NCBI GenBank assembly: GCA_002501285.1
Contig: DLSG01000110.1
Span: forward strand, 1 to 34,547
Source: Christensenella sp. UBA7868
GTDB lineage: Bacteria > Bacillota > Clostridia > Christensenellales > UBA1242
Direction: 5' to 3'
Length of the DNA stretch: 34,547 nt
A program made the translations under genes and the position numbers. How positions within the stretch are numbered: the stretch's first letter is position 1; each line of letters begins with the position of its first letter. Positions 18,734 through 25,767 of this stretch are shown here, piece by piece. Under the pieces are notes generated by a model, which was not told the origin of the DNA, did not search any database, and worked only from the letters and a program-made list of their open reading frames with translations.

Positions 18734-18941
18734 TTTCTCTCCTGTATGCTTCGTTTAATTTTTCTAAAACTAAATTTATGTCAATTCCATGACCTTCGCA
18801 AGCCTCTTCCAAAGTTTCCATAACCGAATGTGGACAGTGCAAACAATGCATTCCAAATCCAAGTAAAATTGGTTCAGCCTCATCTACAAAATCAAGAATA
18901 TCAGCTAGTATTGTATCTTTATTAATTTTAAATTCTTCCAT
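18717..18941 (-). CDS. DUF1858 domain protein (small disulfide/redox-type protein)
   Basis: A 74-residue protein matching the DUF1858 (hybrid-cluster-associated/ScdA N-terminal-like) pattern. The sequence has an acidic helix (ILADILDFVDEAEPIL), then LGFGMHCLHCPHSVMETLEEAC with the CxxC pair Cys33/Cys36 and Cys48, then GIDINLVLEKLNEAY. Family members are proposed to handle redox or iron-sulfur/NO stress, but the biochemical role is not established. It is preceded by AAGGAGA and a consensus promoter, and leads the operon with two envelope proteins. Confidence 0.88.
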   Translation of the reverse strand: MEEFKINKDTILADILDFVDEAEPILLGFGMHCLHCPHSVMETLEEACEGHGIDINLVLEKLNEAYRRENETRS

Positions 18942-18963
18942 AATAATCTCCTTTATATTTTAA

Positions 18964-18992
18964 ATTATATAATTTATTCTTTATTTTGTCAA
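18964..18992 (-). promoter_or_regulatory. Consensus sigma-A promoter for the DUF1858 operon
   Basis: On the minus strand TTGACA (18987-18992) and TATAAT (18964-18969) are both perfect hexamers separated by 17 bases. Transcription should start near 18957, directly at the AAAGGAGA ribosome site. This is the strongest promoter match in the window and suggests high constitutive expression. Confidence 0.85.
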
Positions 18993-19132
18993 TATGTGGA
19001 AATAACTTTATTTCATAAAATTAAAGTGCAATCAAATAAAATCATATAAATATTTCTCAAACAATAAAAGTTTTAATCATATAAAATTTAAAAATTTAAT
19101 TTTCATTTTGTTTCAACTAAATTTATTTGTTA

Positions 19133-20254
19133 TTAATGAATAATAACGCTTTTACAATTTGGGCAAACAAAATCGGTTTTTCTTACTTCACACCCGCAAT
19201 TTTCACAAACTTCTTTTTCGATAAAACTTTTTCCGCAAACAAAGCACCTTGTGCTACTAGACGGAAGTTTCGCCCCACAGTTATCACACACAAAATAAGC
19301 CACATTTTCAGTTTTAATATCGTCTAAATTATAAATCGACTTTTTCTTAAAACCATAACCCGAATTCTCATTATCCCCGCCTTTATTTTCATTTTGTTTA
19401 ATCGAGTTTTCAATACCCACTTCGTTAAGTGACAATATTTTATCATTAATATTTTGAAAATTATCCTCAATATTAACGTTTTTTCCGCTAAAATCATCAT
19501 TTATATTGTCAAAATTTTGATTTTCTCTAATCTTTTCATTTTCGCCGTCAAAACTATTCTCTTCGCCAAATTTATATCCATAATCTAAATCATAATTATC
19601 ATCACTATTTACTTTTTCACCAATTGTTTCCAAATTTTTTATGTCTTTTCCGTCATCTTTAAGTTCAAATTCAATAATTTCTACTCCAATTTGTTTAAGT
19701 TTGGTTACAACATAATTTTCTATTTTCTCTTTATAGTTATTTTTGTTATCTAAAACATAATAATAAATTAATTGACTTGTATAAAAAGTTAGTTCTTTAA
19801 AAGCATAATCATTTTCAAATACAATTTGTTCTAAAAACAAAAATTCTAAAAACTTTTTAGGATTAAAAATCTTTACTTTAAAACAATATTCAATTTCTTT
19901 TTTAAGTCTTTCAATAAACACACCATCTTTAATTATGGTTTCACTTAAATTAACATAATAAATGTCAGCGTTAAATTCAGTTTTATATCCCTTTTTTGTT
20001 GGCTTATCTAATTTGTTAATTTTACAGACCTTTGGAAAATTGAGCCCACTAATTTCAAATTCTCCACTAGGCACTTCATCTAAAAGTTTTTCACGGCTTA
20101 AAAAAACAGCACAAAAACTATCCGGCACAACAATTTTGCTTGAAAGTTTAATTTTGTGCTTTGGCATAAGCATAACAACCAAATTATCTCTATTTTTCAC
20201 ATCTAATTCATATTTAATTTCTTTTTTCTTAAAAAGTTTGCTAAAAATACCCAT
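19133..20254 (-). CDS. SPFH-like domain protein with C-terminal double zinc ribbon
   Basis: A 373-residue protein. The N-terminal MGIFSKLFKKKE followed by a beta-rich region and a helix (about residues 20-205) looks like the SPFH/virion-core-like domain proteins of Bacillota. Residues about 206-310 are a Asp/Asn/Glu-rich linker, probably disordered. The C-terminus carries four CxxC knuckles (CDNCGAK, CFVCGKS, CENCGCE, CPNCKS), a double zinc ribbon. Such SPFH plus zinc-ribbon proteins are thought to form cytoplasmic scaffolds, but the role is unknown. No ribosome site precedes the ATG, which sits about 8 bases after a candidate -10 box, so the mRNA may be leaderless. It is divergent from the PRC-barrel gene. 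Confidence 0.75.
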   Translation of the reverse strand: MGIFSKLFKKKEIKYELDVKNRDNLVVMLMPKHKIKLSSKIVVPDSFCAVFLSREKLLDEVPSGEFEISGLNFPKVCKINKLDKPTKKGYKTEFNADIYYVNLSETIIKDGVFIERLKKEIEYCFKVKIFNPKKFLEFLFLEQIVFENDYAFKELTFYTSQLIYYYVLDNKNNYKEKIENYVVTKLKQIGVEIIEFELKDDGKDIKNLETIGEKVNSDDNYDLDYGYKFGEENSFDGENEKIRENQNFDNINDDFSGKNVNIEDNFQNINDKILSLNEVGIENSIKQNENKGGDNENSGYGFKKKSIYNLDDIKTENVAYFVCDNCGAKLPSSSTRCFVCGKSFIEKEVCENCGCEVRKTDFVCPNCKSVIIH

Positions 20255-20261
20255 TAAAAAA

Positions 20262-20289
20262 ATTATATCACAAAATAAAGTAAATTCAA
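20262..20289 (-). promoter_or_regulatory. Promoter predicted to give a leaderless mRNA
   Basis: On the minus strand TTGAAT (20284-20289), a 16-base spacer ending TGA and TATAAT (20262-20267) form an extended -10 promoter. The ATG at 20254 lies where transcription should start, and no Shine-Dalgarno site is present. Confidence 0.6.
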
Positions 20290-20326
20290 TCGTTTTGTTA
20301 ATAAAAACGCAAACTTCCGCATATTG

Positions 20327-20332
20327 TATAAT
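20327..20332 (+). promoter_or_regulatory. Candidate -10 box for the PRC-barrel gene
   Basis: TATAAT lies 18 bases before the ATG at 20351, just upstream of the AGGAGG ribosome site. No convincing -35 element is seen at 16-18 bases, so a partner activator or another start is possible. Confidence 0.4.
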
Positions 20333-20350
20333 AAATTCTAGGAGGATTCA

Positions 20351-21325
20351 ATGATTAATTTAACCGATATTTTAACTAAACCAGTTTTAAGTTTAAGTTG
20401 CACAAAATGTGAAGGGATTGTAAAGTCTGCAATATTTAATCACAATTTTAAAAGACTTAAATATCTTGTATTATTTGATGAAGAAGAAGATTTAGAAGAC
20501 AAAGTTTTGCATTACTCTTCAATTTTTTCAAACGGCGAAAATGCAATTGTCATTAAAGATGACCAATACTTAACCCCACTTTCAGCAAGTTTAAATGCAT
20601 TAGACAAGCCTTCTCCAATAAACAGTAAGGTTTACACTTTTTTAGGCAAATATTTAGGAACTATTCAAGAAGTTGTTCTATCGGATTCTTTTTTTGTTCA
20701 TTCAATAAAAACCGCAAATCAAGAAATTTTATCGACTGACATAATTTCTTTTGGTGAAAATGTTATTTTTGTTCAAGACGAAAATAAAAAAGCAAAAATA
20801 TCAAGTTTAAAAAAGAGGAAATCTAATTGCGTAAAAATTCAAGATATAAAAGTTTCAGCCGACCAAAAAGTGTATATTTTGTCACCTACAAGTAGTAGCA
20901 AAAAAAATTCAAAAAAAACTCAAACTTTGCAGCCAGATAGCACCGTTTTAAACGCAAAACCACAAAATATCAACCTAAACGAAAACATCGAAAAAGATGC
21001 CGAAGCAGAAGATATCTCAATTTCGCCAATTACGCCTACAGAAATAAATTCAAGCGAAGATGCCTCAAATTTAGACGAATTAAATAATTCTGCTCAAACT
21101 GCACCAGAAAAGCCAAAACTCGTTTATTCCCTAACCGAAGAGCCATCAAAACCAGGACTGGTTATTTCAAATTTTGAATTTTTAATTGGAAGAAAATTAG
21201 AACAAAATATATACTCTTCAAACAACGAATTAATAGCACGAAAAAACACAAAAATAACAACAGACACAATAATCAAAGCACGATTATTTAATAAAACTCG
21301 TGAACTCGTAAAATTTTCTCGTTAA
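20351..21325 (+). CDS. PRC-barrel domain protein
   Basis: A 324-residue cytoplasmic protein. Two PRC-barrel-like segments are visible: residues about 8-75 (KPVLSLSCTKCEGIVKSAIF, followed by KYLVLFDEE) and about 95-150 (SKVYTFLGKYLGTIQEVVLS, followed by ILSTDIISFGENVIFV). A low-complexity linker of about 100 residues follows (Ser/Asn/Glu/Pro-rich, 185-260), then a C-terminal segment resembling a third beta-barrel piece (ISNFEFLIGRKLEQNIYSSN). PRC barrels occur in RNA-processing and sporulation-related proteins; the partner is unknown. AGGAGG precedes the ATG. It is divergent from the SPFH-like gene and convergent with the XRE gene across a terminator. Confidence 0.72.
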   Translation: MINLTDILTKPVLSLSCTKCEGIVKSAIFNHNFKRLKYLVLFDEEEDLEDKVLHYSSIFSNGENAIVIKDDQYLTPLSASLNALDKPSPINSKVYTFLGKYLGTIQEVVLSDSFFVHSIKTANQEILSTDIISFGENVIFVQDENKKAKISSLKKRKSNCVKIQDIKVSADQKVYILSPTSSSKKNSKKTQTLQPDSTVLNAKPQNINLNENIEKDAEAEDISISPITPTEINSSEDASNLDELNNSAQTAPEKPKLVYSLTEEPSKPGLVISNFEFLIGRKLEQNIYSSNNELIARKNTKITTDTIIKARLFNKTRELVKFSR

Positions 21326-21352
21326 AAACAAACATAAAACTATAAATCAATA

Positions 21353-21383
21353 AAAAACACTAGGAAAAATTCCTAGTGTTTTT
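21353..21383 (+). terminator. Bidirectional terminator between the PRC-barrel and XRE genes
   Basis: A perfect 14-bp stem (arms 21353-21366 and 21370-21383) with a 3-base loop carries A- and T-runs on its flanks. It can terminate both convergent genes. Confidence 0.88.
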
Positions 21384-21387
21384 ACAA

Positions 21388-21630
21388 CTAATCAATTTCC
21401 AAATCATTAAAATCAAAAAGTTTACTATCAAAAAATTCTTGCATACTTAATCCAAGTTCACGAATAATTAATGCCATGTTTTTAAAATTTGGAGTTTGAT
21501 ATTTACAATTTAAAATATCTGTAAGCGTACTATGATACAATCCTGTTTGTTGACCAAGTTTGTATTGTGTTATTCCCTTCTCTTTTAATATTTCTCTAAC
21601 CCTTAATGCAAAAGCCTTATTAAGTTTCAT
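21388..21630 (-). CDS. Small XRE-family HTH transcriptional regulator
   Basis: An 80-residue Cro/C1-type DNA-binding protein. The helix-turn-helix spans about residues 8-60: FALRVREILKEKGITQYKLG, then QTGLYHSTLTDILNCKYQTP, then NMALIIRELGLSMQEFF. It has no other domain. The ATG at 21630 is preferred because GGGG lies 8 bases before it; an upstream in-frame GTG at 21636 would be only 2 bases from that site. An inverted repeat overlapping its -10 region suggests autorepression. It is divergent from the SLOG gene and close to the phage-type block, so it may control either. Its target is not known. Confidence 0.88.
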   Translation of the reverse strand: MKLNKAFALRVREILKEKGITQYKLGQQTGLYHSTLTDILNCKYQTPNFKNMALIIRELGLSMQEFFDSKLFDFNDLEID

Positions 21631-21642
21631 TTTCACTTCCCC

Positions 21643-21660
21643 TATATAGTGTTTTCACTA
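21643..21660 (-). promoter_or_regulatory. Inverted repeat overlapping the XRE gene -10 region
   Basis: TAGTG-TTTT-CACTA (21647-21660) is a perfect 14-base inverted repeat. It overlaps a TATATA box (21643-21648, read leftward) that lies 13 bases before the XRE start. Size and position fit an operator for an XRE dimer and autoregulation. Confidence 0.5.
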
Positions 21661-21683
21661 CATACATATTACTTTACATATAC

Positions 21684-21706
21684 GGAAAAACTATTTAAGG
21701 AAAAAC
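21684..21706. repeat. Direct repeat GGAAAAAC upstream of the SLOG gene
   Basis: GGAAAAAC occurs at 21684-21691 and 21699-21706, 15 bases apart, with a related GGAAAAC just after the SLOG -10 box. Spacing near one and a half helical turns and position in the divergent XRE/SLOG region make a regulator site possible. Confidence 0.4.
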
Positions 21707-21736
21707 GGACTTTTTTGTAATATTTGAATTTTTTTA

Positions 21737-21745
21737 TGCTATAAT
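21737..21745 (+). promoter_or_regulatory. Extended -10 promoter of the SLOG gene
   Basis: TGC followed by TATAAT (21740-21745) is an extended -10 element. A TTGTAA at 21715-21720 is the closest -35 but lies 19 bases away. The ribosome site AAGGAGA lies 7 bases before the ATG at 21788, after a leader of about 35 bases. Confidence 0.6.
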
Positions 21746-21787
21746 AGGCATGGAAAACCCGAAACAGTATAAAAAGGAGAATAACAA

Positions 21788-22357
21788 ATGAGAATTAATG
21801 AAAAAAAACTATTAAATCAATCCAAACAAAAAATTAGCAAAATTATTAACATATTAAAATCTAAAACCTGTTGTTTTACTGGTCACAGACCACAAAATTT
21901 ACCTTGGGGCGAGAACGAAGAGGATTTTAGATGCCAATTAATGAAAATTCATTTAAAAGACGAAATTATCAAATCTATCAATTATGGTTATGTTTATTTT
22001 ATTTCTGGCATGGCTCTGGGTTTTGATATCATTGCCGCTGAAACCATTTTACAACTCAAAAAGGATTTTCCTCAAATCAAACTTATTGCCGCACTCCCTT
22101 GCAAAGATCAGTATAAGTTATGGAAAAATTATCAGATTGAAAGATATCAAGAAATACTTTCTAAATGTGATAGTATTCGCTGTTTATATGGAACATATAA
22201 TAACAAATGTATGCTAGAAAGAAATATGTATATGCTAAACAATTCTTCACAAGTAATTAGTCTTTATAATGGTAAAGGTGGCGGAACTCTTTACACTTTA
22301 AAAAAAGCAAAAGATTTGGATTTAAAAATAATATTAATAAAATGTAATTTAATTTGA
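21788..22357 (+). CDS. SLOG/YpsA-like (DUF1273) nucleotide-binding-fold protein
   Basis: A 189-residue protein of the DUF1273/YpsA group of the SLOG superfamily. The motifs are TCCFTGHRPQNLPWGENE (residues about 27-45), YFISGMALGFDIIAAE (Rossmann loop and helix), LIAALPCKDQYKLW, and ERNMYMLNNSSQVISLYNGKGGGT (residues about 139-162), where the GKGGG turn fits a nucleotide-phosphate loop. SLOG proteins are thought to bind nucleotide-derived ligands. YpsA affects division in B. subtilis, and relatives recur in phages and defence loci. Role here is unknown. A good AAGGAGA site fixes the start. It is divergent from an XRE regulator and convergent with the phage-type block across a strong terminator. 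Confidence 0.85.
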   Translation: MRINEKKLLNQSKQKISKIINILKSKTCCFTGHRPQNLPWGENEEDFRCQLMKIHLKDEIIKSINYGYVYFISGMALGFDIIAAETILQLKKDFPQIKLIAALPCKDQYKLWKNYQIERYQEILSKCDSIRCLYGTYNNKCMLERNMYMLNNSSQVISLYNGKGGGTLYTLKKAKDLDLKIILIKCNLI

Positions 22358-22376
22358 TTAAAATTTTTTAACTATA

Positions 22377-22415
22377 AAAAAGAGCACATTTTAGAAAATA
22401 AAATGTGCTCTTTTT
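22377..22415 (-). terminator. Strong bidirectional terminator at the end of the phage-type block
   Basis: A perfect 17-bp stem (arms 22377-22393 and 22399-22415) with loop GAAAA (plus strand) carries A- and T-runs. It can end both the rightward SLOG transcript and the leftward virion-gene transcript, and isolates the block from host genes. Confidence 0.9.
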
Positions 22416-22441
22416 ATTAATTTAATTTTATCTTCAAATTT

Positions 22442-22768
22442 TTAATCCAAATTTTCAGGTAAAACATCTTCTATGCTTTCTTTTTCAGTTTTTGATTCTT
22501 TAGTAGTGTTTTGATCATCTTCCTCTTTTGCTTCATTTTTGTTTTCTTTGGAAAATTCTTCTAAATCTTCTTTTGTTTTAATATCTTTGTCTGTTTTATC
22601 TTTATCAACAACACCAATTGTAACCATAAGTCCAATCAATGCCACCGAAATTGATATTACGGCTTCAATATTCAAATTTATTTTGAAAACATCCATTAAA
22701 ACTTCAAGTAAAACAACAACACTTGCCAAAACGGTCATCAAAAACTTATAATTCAAAAATTTTTTCAT
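22442..22768 (-). CDS. Holin-like membrane protein (phi LC3-type pattern)
   Basis: A 108-residue protein. A short basic N-terminus (MKKFLNYKF) is followed by two membrane segments (about residues 10-27 and 35-53) and VDKDKTDKDI, echoing the hairpin plus VDPTTKG pattern of phi LC3-type phage holins. The remaining half is a highly charged Glu/Lys/Asp tail, longer than usual. AAAGGAT precedes the ATG. It is the last gene of the block and lies 11 bases after the BhlA-like gene. Holins make membrane lesions that release endolysin; no endolysin is visible here. Confidence 0.6.
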   Translation of the reverse strand: MKKFLNYKFLMTVLASVVVLLEVLMDVFKINLNIEAVISISVALIGLMVTIGVVDKDKTDKDIKTKEDLEEFSKENKNEAKEEDDQNTTKESKTEKESIEDVLPENLD

Positions 22769-22779
22769 AATTTTATCCT

Positions 22780-23019
22780 TTAAACCACTTTGGTTTTATT
22801 TTTTGCTCTAATTTTAGAATTTTCAATGTCCTCTTTAATTTCTTCAACATTTTTTTCAATATTTTCAACAGCATCTAAATGCCTATTCAAACTTTCAATC
22901 GTCTGAATATATTTTTTTTCACGCTTACTGCTGTCTTTCAATTGAAATATTAAAAGACCTAAAAACAACACCGCAAAAAGTCCATTTTGTATGGCCAAAT
23001 TAACTATTTGTTCCCACAT
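22780..23019 (-). CDS. BhlA/UviB-like holin
   Basis: A 79-residue protein with the BhlA/UviB layout: MWEQIVNLAIQNGLFAVLFL, one membrane helix (about residues 10-26), QLKDSSKREKKY, and a coiled-coil tail (LNRHLDAVENIEKNVEEIKE). Family members are small phage or bacteriocin-release proteins with holin-like activity. An AAAGAGTG sequence upstream is a weak ribosome site. It is the first of two adjacent holin-type genes at the end of the virion operon. Confidence 0.75.
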   Translation of the reverse strand: MWEQIVNLAIQNGLFAVLFLGLLIFQLKDSSKREKKYIQTIESLNRHLDAVENIEKNVEEIKEDIENSKIRAKNKTKVV

Positions 23020-23045
23020 AAAACACTCTTTTTAAATATTGTAAG

Positions 23046-23267
23046 TTACAAGTTTAAAGTTTTAATTTTTTTAATATCCAATGTTTCGTATGCTTCTTGT
23101 TTTTCTTTTTCAAGTTTTTCGCTATCTTCTTTTTCCGAAAAATTACATTCAAAACTTTTTAAAATTTTTTCTAAATCGTCTTTCATAAACATTCTCTCTT
23201 TTTCAAAAGTTTTATAAAATTTAATTTCAAGTTCGTTTTTAACTTTTTCTTTACTTATTAAATCCAT
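23046..23267 (-). CDS. Small coiled-coil protein of the virion operon
   Basis: A 73-residue, Lys/Glu-rich, helical protein, if started at the ATG at 23267. That start overlaps the tail-hub gene by 17 bases and has no clear ribosome site, so coupling would be needed. Alternatives are an in-frame TTG at 23273 or an internal ATG near 23186, which has GAGAG about 7 bases before it and would leave about 46 residues. No family is recognised. Its place between the tail-hub and holin genes is where podoviruses often keep small structural or chaperone proteins. Confidence 0.5.
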   Translation of the reverse strand: MDLISKEKVKNELEIKFYKTFEKERMFMKDDLEKILKSFECNFSEKEDSEKLEKEKQEAYETLDIKKIKTLNL

Positions 23268-24825
23268 ATTCAATTAAATCTATGCTCAATTTCAAATTTG
23301 TGATATACGCCTTATCAATTGTGCTTTTAATTTTTATACCAATTTGTTTGCCCTTTAAGTTTACCCTTATTCGATTTAACGTATCTTTCCCTTTAAGGCT
23401 AAAACTTTTGCTTTCGTTTTCAGTAAAAATAGTAATTTCAGCATCATATTTTGAAAGAATAGTAAAATCTCTAACAAATTTAATTTTATTAGAATATCCA
23501 AGGTCACTTAAAGGAGAAATCCATTCTTTAATAAGTGGTTGGTCAAAAAATTTCCCGTTACTATTAAGTTCCAAAACTCTTTGAGTTTCAACAGAATTTA
23601 AAAGGATTGCAATTTTGTCCATCTTGTTTAATTTTATAGAACACAAACAAGCAATATCAACGCCTCTTAAAATTTCGTATTCATTTGTGCTTGCATTTAA
23701 AATAACCAAAGCATTATTTTTATAACTTGTCTGATTTTCACAACCAATAATGTTGTCATCATCAAAATTAAGTCTGCACGCTAAATAATATTTCCCCGAA
23801 TGAAAAACTGCTTTTGCAAAATCATTATTTTGATTTTTAAGCATTTCGTTTACGCCCAAATTTAAAACCTTACTGGTTACACCATTAAAACTGCAAAGTC
23901 CGTCTTTTGTAAGCATAATCATTTTATCCGAACAAATACAAACTGTGTTTTCATAAATCCTGCTTCCCGACAAACTTAAATGAATAATGTCCAAATTAGA
24001 TTTATTTTCATAGCAAATTATTTTAGTTATTCCATAATCACGAATAGCATAAACATAGTCTAAAAACGAAACAACCTTGTTAATTTTGCCTCTATCGTCA
24101 TTCATCTCAAAAACATTGTTTAAAACATGGGTAATAAACTCCCCAGTTTCTTCGTCAATAATTTCATAAGTTTCAGTGTAACTAGGAAGCCAAGTTGTGA
24201 AATTTGTATCGGCATGATAATACAAAACATTTCTTTCGCCATAACCACTACCGAACAATTTACCCTTGTTTTCACACATACTATTTAGTTGCGGAAAACT
24301 CTCCATTTTTGTTGGATTTCCAAGCCCAGCGAATTTATACATTCCAAGAGTTTCCGATCCAAAAATGGTGTAATCTTTACCATCTTTTTTAATGTTATAA
24401 CTAAAAGTAGGTGGACTGTCGAATGTGTCAGTTACATAATCAAAAATATACGGAAATTCACAAATAATTCTGCTAAAATAAATTCGTTTATCTGCCCCAT
24501 AAAACAATAACTTATCCGTTCTTCCACCATTATCGGCTTCATACATTTTATAAAACCACATAGTTTTAAAGTCCACCCAATCAACATTAGGGGGCTGAAT
24601 CATCGGTGCCAAATCATCATTTACATAATTAGGGCACATTAGATTACTAAAACCATAACCTTCGGTCAAAACGCCTTTTCCATAAGCAAAATTATAAACA
24701 GCAACGCAGTAATTAGGGTCAAGAACATTTTCTTCTTTGTCAAAATTAAGTCCCTTTGAAAAGTCGTTAATTTTAACAACAATTCTTTCGGTTTTAGGTT
24801 TGCTATCACTTTTTTTAACAAACAT
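23251..24825 (-). CDS. Beta-propeller virion protein, P22 gp10-like tail hub/DNA stabilisation candidate
   Basis: A 524-residue protein beginning at the ATG at 24825, preceded by AAGGTGG and overlapping the upstream stop by one base (TAATG). A longer frame exists but its extra 18 residues lie inside the previous gene. The N-terminal INDFSKGLNFDKEENVLDPN followed by YNFAYGKGVLTEGYGF is typical of podoviral stabilisation/tail-hub proteins, which open with a DFSGG-like strand. Repeated aromatic and Gly-Asp beta segments (LLFYGADKRIYFSRI; KLFGSGYGERNVLYYH; DYVYAIRDYGITKI; LTKDGLCSFNGV) suggest a propeller fold as in P22 gp10. The C-terminal 100 residues are a separate beta domain. It would plug the packaged head; no fibre gene follows. 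Confidence 0.65.
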   Translation of the reverse strand: MFVKKSDSKPKTERIVVKINDFSKGLNFDKEENVLDPNYCVAVYNFAYGKGVLTEGYGFSNLMCPNYVNDDLAPMIQPPNVDWVDFKTMWFYKMYEADNGGRTDKLLFYGADKRIYFSRIICEFPYIFDYVTDTFDSPPTFSYNIKKDGKDYTIFGSETLGMYKFAGLGNPTKMESFPQLNSMCENKGKLFGSGYGERNVLYYHADTNFTTWLPSYTETYEIIDEETGEFITHVLNNVFEMNDDRGKINKVVSFLDYVYAIRDYGITKIICYENKSNLDIIHLSLSGSRIYENTVCICSDKMIMLTKDGLCSFNGVTSKVLNLGVNEMLKNQNNDFAKAVFHSGKYYLACRLNFDDDNIIGCENQTSYKNNALVILNASTNEYEILRGVDIACLCSIKLNKMDKIAILLNSVETQRVLELNSNGKFFDQPLIKEWISPLSDLGYSNKIKFVRDFTILSKYDAEITIFTENESKSFSLKGKDTLNRIRVNLKGKQIGIKIKSTIDKAYITNLKLSIDLIEYGFNK

Positions 24826-25430
24826 TATAGCCACCTTCTTTTTGGCATAACAATATTTTTTCTTGCCCGCATAGCACATTCTAAACTTTCTTCAAATTTA
24901 GATTTGTAAACTCCACTTTGGTCGTATTCCCCCGAAACATAGCAATATTCTTTATTAAGTCCAAGAGCCAAAACTCTATCCGTCAATTTCCCATTAAAAT
25001 CAGAAACTTCACTATTCAAAGTTGCAAACTCAGGTTTATAGCAATAAACTATTCTATAATTCCCGTCTTTTACATACAAAACATTGTCGTAAATTTCACA
25101 CTTTACTTCAATTCCAAATTTATTTTCAAGCCTGCAAAGTTTATAAAAATCTTTATCTAATTTAGATAAACTAAAACTTCCGCCACTAACTTCAATATTT
25201 TCTACTATTGCCAAAGGAATATAATCAGTTGCAATTTCCTTATAAACAAGATTAAAGCATCTGGTTAAAAGTTCAAGCGTTTTTTCTTCACTCGACTTAA
25301 CTGTCCCTTCGGTTATTTCATTATATTCTTTTTCTATGTCAAAAGTTTCATCATAAATTTTACTTCCGTCCAAAAGTTCATCAAGTCCCAGCATAGTTGA
25401 CGATAATTTCACAATATCTCTAACTTTCAC
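24825..25430 (-). CDS. Head-to-tail adaptor candidate (P22 gp4-like position)
   Basis: A 201-residue protein. The start is a GTG at 25430, 8 bases after GGAGG and one base after the stop of the previous gene; a longer frame from GTG at 25445 has no ribosome site. The N-terminal half is helical (VRDIVKLSSTMLGLDELL; EEKTLELLTRCFNLVYKEIA) with a beta-rich C-terminal half (VKCEIYDNVLYVKDGNYRIVYCYKPEFATL). Helical start, size and position between capsid and tail-hub genes match head-to-tail connector proteins that bind the portal. It ends in a basic segment (RARKNIVMPKRRW). Identity by position and shape only. Confidence 0.6.
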   Translation of the reverse strand: MKVRDIVKLSSTMLGLDELLDGSKIYDETFDIEKEYNEITEGTVKSSEEKTLELLTRCFNLVYKEIATDYIPLAIVENIEVSGGSFSLSKLDKDFYKLCRLENKFGIEVKCEIYDNVLYVKDGNYRIVYCYKPEFATLNSEVSDFNGKLTDRVLALGLNKEYCYVSGEYDQSGVYKSKFEESLECAMRARKNIVMPKRRWL

Positions 25431-25431
25431 T

Positions 25432-25698
25432 TTAATTTCCTCCACTTAATTTGTCATTAAATTTATCAATTTCATCAAATATTTCATCAGCGTTTTCAAT
25501 TTTAGTTTTGTTAATTAAATTAATAATCCTGTAATCTAGCGTATCATACGGACACACAAGTTCCAAGGTTAAATTAACTCCTCTTTTAAAATAAATTTCA
25601 AATCTGTGTTTAACAATATTTCTAAAAACTCTGTAACAAGGATTAATTTCTTTAATCTTTCTTACAATATCTAATAAATCGTTTTCAATTTCGTTCAT
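25432..25698 (-). CDS. Small conserved phage protein of the head module
   Basis: An 88-residue protein. It has the pattern DIVRKIKEINPCYRVFRN, then a beta hairpin with LELVCPYDTLDYRIINLINKT, then EIFDEIDKFND. I recall this arrangement from short proteins encoded next to capsid genes in Bacillota phages; no function is established. GGAG precedes the ATG. It follows the capsid gene after 69 bases that contain a stem-loop, and its stop is one base from the adaptor start. Confidence 0.65.
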   Translation of the reverse strand: MNEIENDLLDIVRKIKEINPCYRVFRNIVKHRFEIYFKRGVNLTLELVCPYDTLDYRIINLINKTKIENADEIFDEIDKFNDKLSGGN

Positions 25699-25717
25699 TT
25701 TAACTCCATTATTAGTT

Positions 25718-25744
25718 AAGGCTGAAAAATAAAATTTCAGCCTT
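25718..25744 (-). promoter_or_regulatory. Stem-loop after the capsid gene, without a T-tract
   Basis: Read leftward, AAGGCTGAAA pairs perfectly with TTTCAGCCTT (10 bp) around a 7-base loop. What follows is AACTAATAATGG, so this is not a normal intrinsic terminator. Its place directly behind the capsid gene fits an mRNA stabilising or processing element that raises capsid mRNA over distal genes. Confidence 0.6.
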
Positions 25745-25767
25745 CCTAATAAATATTTTAGTGTAAA

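Noticed and set aside
24826..24879. A longer start for the tail-hub protein with 18 extra residues
   Set aside because: The extra part lies inside the preceding gene and lacks a ribosome site, whereas AAGGTGG stands before the ATG at 24825.
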